From: JBFKMV01 sp041629655
GTDB lineage: Bacteria > Acidobacteriota > Polarisedimenticolia > Polarisedimenticolales > Polarisedimenticolaceae
Reading direction: 5' to 3'
Assembly (NCBI GenBank): GCA_041629655.1
Contig: JBFKMV010000092.1
Coordinates: 1-18,704 of the forward strand
DNA: 18,704 bases
The translations under genes and the position numbers were made by a program. A model generated the notes under the pieces. That model was not told where the DNA came from and searched no databases. It saw only the letters and a program-made list of their open reading frames with translations. This document shows, one piece after another, positions 1-5,659 of the stretch (position 1 is its first letter; each line of letters opens with the position of its first letter).

Positions 1-409
1 GCGCCAGGTGCTCCACCGTGATCTCACCGCCGCGGGGAAAGTCGGGAATCCACTTCGCCAGCGGGTCGGCCAGCGCCAGCTTCTCCTCGGAGACGAGCCG
101 GATCATCGCGATGACGGTCATCGGCTTCGTCACCGAGGCGACGTTGAACCGGGTGTCCGCCGTCACCGGGACCCCCAGCTCGTAGTCGGCCATGCCGAAC
201 GAGCGTTCGTAGACCACGTCGTCGCCGCGCGCCACGAGCAGGTTGCCGGAAAGGTGACCCCGGTCGAGGAACGGCCGGAGGTAGGCGTCGATCGCCGCGG
301 TCGGCTCGGCGGCGGAAGGCGGTGGGTCGGCGGGGGGCGTCTCGTCGGCGGCGAGGCCGGTGCCGAGAACGGCGCCCACGATCAGCCCCAGGACGGTGTG
401 CTTGCTCAC
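1..409 (-). CDS. Serine hydrolase, beta-lactamase (class C/PBP-like) family, N-terminal part
   Basis: The gene is read on the minus strand from GTG at 409 and is cut by the left window edge, leaving about 136 codons. A hydrophobic leader (VSKHTVLGLIVGAVLGTGLA) suggests export to the periplasm. It is followed by a Pro/Ala-rich linker and then the start of a beta-lactamase-family fold ending in FNVASVTKPMTVIAMIRLV. The SVTK tetrad matches the SxxK motif, whose Ser is the acylated nucleophile and Lys the general base in class C beta-lactamases, D-Ala-D-Ala carboxypeptidases and related esterases. The later YxN and KTG motifs lie outside the window, so the substrate cannot be named. GTG was chosen because AAGGGGAAGCC precedes it and it gives the full signal peptide. 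A role as an esterase or peptidase rather than a drug-resistance enzyme is equally likely. Confidence 0.85.
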   Translation of the reverse strand, partial: MSKHTVLGLIVGAVLGTGLAADETPPADPPPSAAEPTAAIDAYLRPFLDRGHLSGNLLVARGDDVVYERSFGMADYELGVPVTADTRFNVASVTKPMTVIAMIRLVSEEKLALADPLAKWIPDFPRGGEITVEHLA

Positions 410-505
410 GGCTTCCCCTTTCGCGTCGAGCGTGGCGTCACCCGGATCATACGCTCGAGTCGCGCGAGGGTCGCCGTGAGCCGCCGGGGACCCAGAAACA
501 GAGGT

Positions 506-539
506 GCGGCGCGCCCCGGAGCGGCCCGGCGCGCGCCGC
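506..539. terminator. GC-rich hairpin downstream of the left cytochrome
   Basis: GCGGCGCG at 506-513 and CGCGCCGC at 532-539 form a perfect 8-bp stem with an 18-nt spacer, starting about 30 nt beyond the stop codon of the minus-strand cytochrome gene. There is no T tract on either side, so it is at best a weak or factor-assisted terminator. Confidence 0.25.
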
Positions 540-569
540 AGATTCGGCTACGAAGCGCGGAGGCCCGGG

Positions 570-1397
570 CTACTCTCGCCCGCGTCCCCGGTCGACCCGG
601 CCGTGGTTGTTGTCCGGTCCGACCGGCCGGCAGTCGGGATCGCTCTTGTCGTACCAGCCGTCACCGTCGTTGTCCAGCCCCGTGGGACCGGCCGCGTAGT
701 CCTCCTCGCCGTGCGCGTTGCACGGGTCGGTCGGCTTGTTCGGGAACTCGGGATCCGGCCGGAAGTAGTTGGGCGGCATGACGTTCTCGCCGACCGGGGT
801 GTAGTTCGCCGGGTCCGCGTCGGCGTGACAGGTCTTGCACTCGCTCACGCCGGCGTTGGTGTGGTGCTGGCGCAGCCCCGCGCCGAGCCCGCTGCCCGGT
901 CCCTGGTCTTCCCAGCGGCCGTGACAGCCCATGCAGCCGATCGGCGCCAGGTCGTCGGTGGCGGAGAAATCCATGAGCACCGGGTACCTTCCCGAGTCCA
1001 GGTGACAGACGCTGCAGCGGCTGCGGCTGAGCTTGTCGACCATGATGTGCCGGTGGATCTCGTGCAGGCCGATCTCCAGCACGGGCTCGGTCTCGGTCAC
1101 CTCGGTGTAGATCTCGCGCCAGGTCTTGCCGTCGGCGGGCGAGACGTACTCGTCGCGCAGCATCGGACGCGAGTTGGTCTCGTCGGTGGCCCGGAAATGC
1201 CCGTGGCACGACTTGCAGTATCCGAAGGATTCCTCGCATCCCTCGGTATCCGTGACGCGGCACCTGGAGCTGCCGGGTGGGTGCGAGACCTTGTCCTCGG
1301 AATACGAGGGGTAGGCCTCGACCGGTGGAGCCGAGGTGGTCATCGCCACCAGGGCAACGCCGCAGACGAGCAGCGTGAGCTTCAAGCACAGTCTCAT
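570..1397 (-). CDS. Secreted tetraheme c-type cytochrome
   Basis: This 275-aa protein has a Sec signal peptide (residues 1-28, ending PPVEA before YPSYSEDK) and four CXXCH heme-attachment motifs: CKSCH at 61-65, CSVCH at 128-132, CMGCH at 155-159 and CKTCH at 187-191. Extra His residues near HEIHRHIM (112-119) and RQHH (176-179) could supply distal heme ligands. Such proteins carry electrons in the periplasm or outside the cell; partner and pathway cannot be told. The C-terminus holds GLDNDGDGWYDKSDPDC, an Asp-rich calcium-binding-like (thrombospondin type 3) motif, then a short basic tail. The same architecture recurs in the gene starting at 17281, so the two are paralogues; this copy has a longer insert between hemes 1 and 2 and no Cys-rich repeats. 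The ATG at 1397 gives the complete signal peptide. Confidence 0.9.
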   Translation of the reverse strand: MRLCLKLTLLVCGVALVAMTTSAPPVEAYPSYSEDKVSHPPGSSRCRVTDTEGCEESFGYCKSCHGHFRATDETNSRPMLRDEYVSPADGKTWREIYTEVTETEPVLEIGLHEIHRHIMVDKLSRSRCSVCHLDSGRYPVLMDFSATDDLAPIGCMGCHGRWEDQGPGSGLGAGLRQHHTNAGVSECKTCHADADPANYTPVGENVMPPNYFRPDPEFPNKPTDPCNAHGEEDYAAGPTGLDNDGDGWYDKSDPDCRPVGPDNNHGRVDRGRGRE

Positions 1398-1704
1398 GAT
1401 GAACCCCCAGTGAGTGGCCCTGCCGCTCTCCCTGCAAGACAGCGGCGCGGGCGTCCGTATCGCAGCCGACGTGAGATGTTCAAACTCTTACGCGTGCCGG
1501 GCGGGTGGAGTCAATCGTCGGAACGGCGTGAAAGTGGAGCGCGGCTCTCCACAAGGCACGCAACGTCGCGATCGAAGCCGACTCCGCGAACCACGCCGGC
1601 CGACCGAAGTGTCTTTACTTTTTTGCTTCCGTCCGGATCTTCCGGATCCTGGCGATCGACGCAGTTGCTCCGGCGCGTGGAATCCCGGGAGAGCGGGTGA
1701 AGAC
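1398..1704. other. Stretch without genes upstream of the left cytochrome
   Basis: I see no convincing gene here; the open frames on both strands lack recognisable motifs and are antisense or run through the tRNA fragment. On the minus strand, TTGACT (complement of 1509-1514) followed about 18 nt later by TAAGAG could be a weak sigma70-type promoter for the cytochrome. A 6-bp inverted repeat GTGGAG/CTCCAC lies at 1534-1539 and 1547-1552. The segment ends where the tRNA-derived repeat begins at 1705 and would be native chromosome next to tRNA-Asn before island insertion. Confidence 0.4.
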
Positions 1705-1749
1705 TGGCTGAGGCGGGTGGATTCGAACCACCATGACCGGATTAACAGT
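1705..1749 (-). repeat. Orphan 3' half of tRNA-Asn, distal attachment-site copy (att direct repeat, left)
   Basis: These 45 bp are identical to 13058-13102, the 3' half of the intact tRNA-Asn gene. They cover the CCA end, acceptor 3' strand, T arm, variable loop and anticodon-arm 3' side into the anticodon loop. Identity stops at 1750, where the sequence should continue into the rest of the tRNA; no 5' half is present, so this cannot make a tRNA. Both copies have the same orientation. Elements that integrate with tyrosine recombinases commonly recombine in the anticodon or T loop, restore the tRNA on one side and leave a 3' fragment on the other. The geometry here, with the fragment downstream of the intact gene's 3' end, is exactly that. 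Confidence 0.85.
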
Positions 1750-1761
1750 GCAAATCAAAAC

Positions 1762-1801
1762 GGTGCCGTTCCGAGCTTTCTCGGAGCGGCGCCTGTTTTT
1801 T
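1762..1801 (+). terminator. Strong, possibly bidirectional rho-independent terminator at the island end
   Basis: A 14-bp stem (1762-1775 with 1780-1793, two G-T wobbles) closes a CTTT loop and is followed on the plus strand by TGTTTTTT. On the minus strand the stem is followed by TTTTGATTTG, so it may also stop leftward transcription from the kinase gene ending at 2076. It starts 12 bp inside the left attachment repeat. Confidence 0.75.
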
Positions 1802-2075
1802 CTGTCCAGATCTTCCAGATCGTCCCGCATCTTCCATCCTCTCCCGTAGGATTCCCGTAGAGTTTTGGACGGTCAAAGGCGATCCGCTAGCGCCCGTGGC
1901 CGGACGACGACACCGGAAGTCAATAACTTACCGAGACTAGCTCCGAACTCGACGTTCCGTGTCGGCCGGTTTGGGCGCACCCGAACTGCGAGCCAGCGAC
2001 CCCTAAGGACGCGCGCGCGCGGGAAGAACGACTGACAATCGGCAGGCTTGCGCAAAGACAGCGCCGCCGCTGGAC
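1802..2075. other. Gene-free stretch at the inner left end of the island
   Basis: I see no supported gene. A 68-codon minus-strand frame overlapping the kinase 3' end has no recognisable domain. I looked for an integrase C-terminus (R..HxxR..Y) and did not find one. Short direct repeats (CCAGATC at about 1805 and 1814; two CCCGTAG copies near 1844 and 1854) and a (CG)n run near 2010 are the only structure noticed. Confidence 0.3.
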
Positions 2076-5000
2076 TCACTGTTGCCGTTCGGGTTCATCG
2101 AGGCCGAGCAGCTCGGCGGCCTCCGCGCGCATCGCATTCCTCACCGGATCGTCGGGGTAGTTCTCCTCCGACCAGGCCACCGACTGCTCGTAGAGCTTGC
2201 GGGCTTCCGCCTCGTTCCCGAGGTGCCAGTGGCACATGGCCAGGCCCAGCCCCCAGAGGCTCTCCGAGCCCTCCTCGTAGACCTCCGTCCACAGCCGCTT
2301 CGCGCCGGCGTACTCGCCGTTACGGAACAACGCCAGCGCGTGAAGCTCGCGGTGCAGCTCGGGACGAGCCTCATAGGCCAGCCGGAGGTATCTCAGCGCC
2401 ACATCGGGATCGTAGAGGTCCGGGCAGTTGAAGAAGAATCCGCTGTAATACGCCGAGGCTATATTACCCGCCCCTTGGAGATCGGCCGACTCGATGACCT
2501 CCTCCGCCCGGGCCATGGCCGCCGCCGCCTCGTCGCACCTTTCGAGCCAAGCCAAACTGGAGGCCCGGAGTGCATGGGCAGCGGTCCTGCGCGGGCTTAG
2601 CTCGATCGCCTTCTCGTACTGCTCCAGAGCCTCCTCCACGCGTCCGGCCCCGACCAGCAGCGCGCCGTAGTTCGTCCAACCGACGGGGTTGTTGGGATTC
2701 AGGTCCAGCGACTTCCGCAGGTCGGCGAGCTGTTCGTCCAGCCGGCGCAACATGCCAAATACCACACCGCGGTTGTTGTAAGCCCCGCCGAACAGAGGAG
2801 CCATTTCGATCGCCTTGTTCAGGTCGGCCAGCGCTTCCTCGTAGCGCCCGAGCATTGCAAGGGCGGTCCCCCGCATGTTGAAGCCCTGGAACCACTTCGG
2901 CGCCAGCTCGATGATGCGGGTGGAGTCGGCGATGGCCTGCTCGTGCAGGCCGCAGTCGAAGGCCATGCCGCCGGCGCGATTGAACAGATCATCCGGTTCG
3001 TCGATGTCGACCCGGGCCGCGGCGTCACAGTCGGCCGCGGCCGCCGCGTCGTCGCCGAGGTCCTTGTGGATCCGTCTGCGCACGATGAAGCCCGTGAAGT
3101 TGTCCGGGTCGATCGCGATCGCCCGCTCGATCGCCGTCGTCGCAGACTCGTAGTCCTTCAGCCGCCGGTGGTAGTCGGCGATATTCCGGTAGGCCCCCGC
3201 CCTCGCCCCGAACCAGCCCTCGGCCCGGGAACGGAGGTCGTCGATCGTCGCGCGAACCTCGTCTTCCTGTTCGAGGCTCAGATAGGAATTCAGCAACTGC
3301 TTGTAGGCCTCGAGGTGGTCGGGATTCAGCTCGATGGACTTCAGCGCGTCCGCAACGGCTTCCTCGAAGCGACCCGATTCGTTGAGCCGCCCGGCCCGTT
3401 CGCGATACGCGTAATGGCCGGCGGGAGCCAGCTCGATGGCGCGGGCCAGGTCCGTCAGCGCCTCGCTGCGCTCTCCTTTCTCCCACAGGACCCGAGATCT
3501 CTCGACGTAGTTCCACGGATCGCGGTCGTCGGTCTCGATGGCCCGCTCGATCGCAGTCCGCGCATTGTCGAAGTCCTGCTGCGCTCGGTAGGAAAGCGCC
3601 TTGAATCGCCAGCCCTGGGAGGACTTCGGCCGGGCCGTGATCAGTCGGTCCGCTTCGGACAACACGACTTCGTGGTCTTTCAGGTCGCCTAGGGCGGACA
3701 TCCTGGCCCACAGCGCGAGGGCGTCGCCCGGGTTCAGGTCGAGCGCCCGGTCCAGCAGCTCGATTCGCCGTCTCGTGTCCTTCGTGACCAGCGCACGCAG
3801 GCAGTAGGCGTCGGCGCTTTCCGGTGCGCCGGCCTCGACAACCCCGAGGTGCGGCTCGGGGTCGATGCTGGCGATGCCGTGACCATCGGGGTGTCTGGCC
3901 AAGCCGGCGAGGATCGCGTGGGCCTCCCAGTTTTGTGAGTCCGTTTGCAGCACGAAGCGCGCCTCCTCGGCGGCCTCCTGGAAACGGAAGTTCGCGCTCA
4001 GAAGCCGCGCACGGACCAAGCGGGCGTCGATGGAGTCGGGATCGAGCGCGACGGCCCTATCGATGAGCTGCAGCCCGTCGCGGTACGTGCCTTCCCTGAG
4101 CGCGAGACGGGCATCGGCCACGAGCCGCTGGGCCGCCTCGCCGCGCCCCCCTGCCTGCCAGGCGACGACCGCGACCACGACGACGAACAGTGCCGCTACG
4201 ACGCCCAGAGCAGCCGTCGGATGACGCCGAATGGACTTCCAGGTGCGTCTCGCGATCCCCGCCCGCTTCGCCGCGATCAGCCCGCCGTGCAGGTACTGCC
4301 GGAGGTCCTGCGCCAACGCCCCCGCCGTCGCGTAGCGCCGGTCCGGGTCCTTCTCCAGCGCCTTGAGGCAGATCGTCTCCAGGTCCTGCGGGATCTTCGC
4401 GTTGAAGCGCCGCGGCGGCCGCGGGTCCTTGGTCATGATCGCGCCGATGACTTCCTCGCGGCTCTCGCCGGGGAAGGGCCGCTCGAGCGTCAGCATCTCG
4501 TACAGCACCGTGCCCAGCGAGTAGACGTCGGTGCGGTGGTCGAGCTTCATCCTCCCCGCCGCGATCTGCTCGGGGCTCATGTAGGCCGGCGTGCCCATGA
4601 ACGATCCGCTGACGGTCATCCCCGGCTCCTGGACGATCCGCGCCAGACCGAAGTCGGTGATGCAGAGGCGCCCTTCACTCGAGAGCATCAGGTTGGCCGG
4701 CTTGATGTCGCGGTGGATCACCCCGCGGCCGTGGGCGTAGTCGAGGCCGTCGGCCACCTCGGCGATCAGCTTGGCCACCGCGTCGAACCAGGGCCGGCTG
4801 CCGGCTGAGGTATCGCCGAGGCTGCTGGTCACTCCGCCGCCCTGGCTCGTCGTCGTGGGGGTGGTGTCCGTCGGCGGCGGTTGCCCCTTCGGCAGTGACG
4901 ACGCCGCCCGTGTCACCGTCTCGTCGAGCAGCGGGTTCGAGCCGCGGTCGGCCACTTCCCGCAGCACGCGGTCGAGCGACTGGCCCTCGATGAGGTCCAT

Positions 5001-5432
5001 CGCGTAGAAGTGATGGCCTTCGTGCTCGCCGATCGCGTGCACCGGGACGATGTTGGTGTGGTGCAGCTTGGCCGCCGCCTGCGCCTCGCGCTCGAACCGC
5101 TGCTTGGCCTGCGCGCCCATCCCCAGCGCGGGCGGAAGGACCTTCAGGGCGACGCGGCGCTTGAGCGAGAGCTGGCGGGCCTCGTAGACCACGCCCATCC
5201 CGCCGCGACCCAGCTCGCGCAGCAGCTCGAAGTCGCCGAGGCGCTTGCGGGCCGGGTCACCGTCGGCCGAGGAGGTTCCCCGAGCGGCGGCGAGCTCCGC
5301 GAGCCTTTCCATGCCGCGCCTCTCGACGGTCGGTGCCTGGTCCGGGGAGTCGGCGCGGGTCGTTGCGTCCGGTCCGCCCGTGTCGGTCGATTCCGGTTTC
5401 TTGCCCGTGTTCCGCGACTCGTCGTCGGCCAT
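2076..5432 (-). CDS. Membrane Ser/Thr protein kinase with C-terminal TPR domain
   Basis: This 1118-aa protein has a disordered N-terminus, a Hanks-type kinase domain (about 67-383), one transmembrane helix (about 406-425) and a long array of tetratricopeptide repeats to the C-terminus. All catalytic elements are present: Gly loop LGRGGMGVVYEA (74-85), ATP-binding K97, helix-C E116, catalytic HRDIKPAN (240-247), DFG (260-262) and activation-segment GTPAYMSPEQ (280-289). It should be an active kinase anchored in the inner membrane with the TPRs outside. An unusual Thr/Ser/Gly/Pro-rich insert of about 50 residues (163-212) splits the N- and C-lobe parts. The start at 5432 is preceded by AAGGGGGT. 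It is divergent from the BNR-repeat protein gene at 5660, sharing a 227-bp intergenic region. Substrates are unknown; TPRs suggest protein-partner sensing. Confidence 0.93.
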   Translation of the reverse strand: MADDESRNTGKKPESTDTGGPDATTRADSPDQAPTVERRGMERLAELAAARGTSSADGDPARKRLGDFELLRELGRGGMGVVYEARQLSLKRRVALKVLPPALGMGAQAKQRFEREAQAAAKLHHTNIVPVHAIGEHEGHHFYAMDLIEGQSLDRVLREVADRGSNPLLDETVTRAASSLPKGQPPPTDTTPTTTSQGGGVTSSLGDTSAGSRPWFDAVAKLIAEVADGLDYAHGRGVIHRDIKPANLMLSSEGRLCITDFGLARIVQEPGMTVSGSFMGTPAYMSPEQIAAGRMKLDHRTDVYSLGTVLYEMLTLERPFPGESREEVIGAIMTKDPRPPRRFNAKIPQDLETICLKALEKDPDRRYATAGALAQDLRQYLHGGLIAAKRAGIARRTWKSIRRHPTAALGVVAALFVVVVAVVAWQAGGRGEAAQRLVADARLALREGTYRDGLQLIDRAVALDPDSIDARLVRARLLSANFRFQEAAEEARFVLQTDSQNWEAHAILAGLARHPDGHGIASIDPEPHLGVVEAGAPESADAYCLRALVTKDTRRRIELLDRALDLNPGDALALWARMSALGDLKDHEVVLSEADRLITARPKSSQGWRFKALSYRAQQDFDNARTAIERAIETDDRDPWNYVERSRVLWEKGERSEALTDLARAIELAPAGHYAYRERAGRLNESGRFEEAVADALKSIELNPDHLEAYKQLLNSYLSLEQEDEVRATIDDLRSRAEGWFGARAGAYRNIADYHRRLKDYESATTAIERAIAIDPDNFTGFIVRRRIHKDLGDDAAAAADCDAAARVDIDEPDDLFNRAGGMAFDCGLHEQAIADSTRIIELAPKWFQGFNMRGTALAMLGRYEEALADLNKAIEMAPLFGGAYNNRGVVFGMLRRLDEQLADLRKSLDLNPNNPVGWTNYGALLVGAGRVEEALEQYEKAIELSPRRTAAHALRASSLAWLERCDEAAAAMARAEEVIESADLQGAGNIASAYYSGFFFNCPDLYDPDVALRYLRLAYEARPELHRELHALALFRNGEYAGAKRLWTEVYEEGSESLWGLGLAMCHWHLGNEAEARKLYEQSVAWSEENYPDDPVRNAMRAEAAELLGLDEPERQQ

Positions 5433-5529
5433 TGGGGACCCCCTTGAGATACTACCCCAAGAGGCGGCTCTCTCAGGCTCCTTGTGAAGTGGAGCAACTA
5501 CTGACTGAGAAGAGTGCGGGCGCGGGAAC

Positions 5530-5560
5530 GGGCCCGAGACACCGCGCTGCGCTCGGGCCC
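5530..5560. promoter_or_regulatory. Perfect inverted repeat between divergent kinase and BNR-repeat genes
   Basis: GGGCCCGAG at 5530-5538 and CTCGGGCCC at 5552-5560 form a perfect 9-bp stem with a 13-nt spacer. It lies 2 bp before a REP-like sequence. With no T tract it is more likely a hairpin linked to the repeat, or an operator, than a terminator. Confidence 0.4.
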
Positions 5561-5562
5561 TA

Positions 5563-5585
5563 GGGGTCAGGTCTCACATTTCAAC
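5563..5585 (+). repeat. REP-like sequence A (single)
   Basis: GGGGTCAGGTCTCACATTTC followed by AAC. It matches the ends of the RAYT element at 8508 and 9488 almost perfectly. No inverted partner is found within 100 bp, so this is a single REP rather than a pair. A GC-rich hairpin lies immediately to its left, as at the 8508 copy. Confidence 0.8.
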
Positions 5586-5597
5586 TTTCGAACCGCA

Positions 5598-5645
5598 CTG
5601 CCCCTCGGGCAGCGTCCCCATGCCACCCGAACGGGCGGTGTTCGG
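5598..5645. promoter_or_regulatory. Two short inverted repeats just upstream of the BNR-repeat gene
   Basis: CTGCCC-CTC-GGGCAG (5598-5612) and CCGAAC-N7-GTTCGG (5627-5645) lie 47 and 14 bp before the ATG at 5660. The second is close enough to the start to act as an operator or to affect the mRNA leader. No clear promoter or strong Shine-Dalgarno sequence is visible. Confidence 0.3.
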
Positions 5646-5659
5646 TGTAGATTCAATCC

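Noticed and set aside
504..1700. 398-codon plus-strand open frame across the left cytochrome
   Set aside because: It is antisense to a gene with a signal peptide and four heme motifs; the composition is that of a GC-rich shadow frame (Val/Arg/Gly runs) and it has no domain.
1705..1780. Second functional tRNA-Asn gene
   Set aside because: Only the 3' 45 nt are present; the D arm and the acceptor 5' strand are missing.
1615..1830. 71-codon minus-strand frame through the tRNA fragment
   Set aside because: It is a translation of the terminator hairpin and tRNA sequence (VMVVRIHPPQP is a translated T arm), not a protein gene.
1873..2079. 68-codon minus-strand frame, considered as an integrase remnant
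   Set aside because: It has no Arg-His-Arg-Tyr signature and no recognisable fold; it overlaps the kinase stop.
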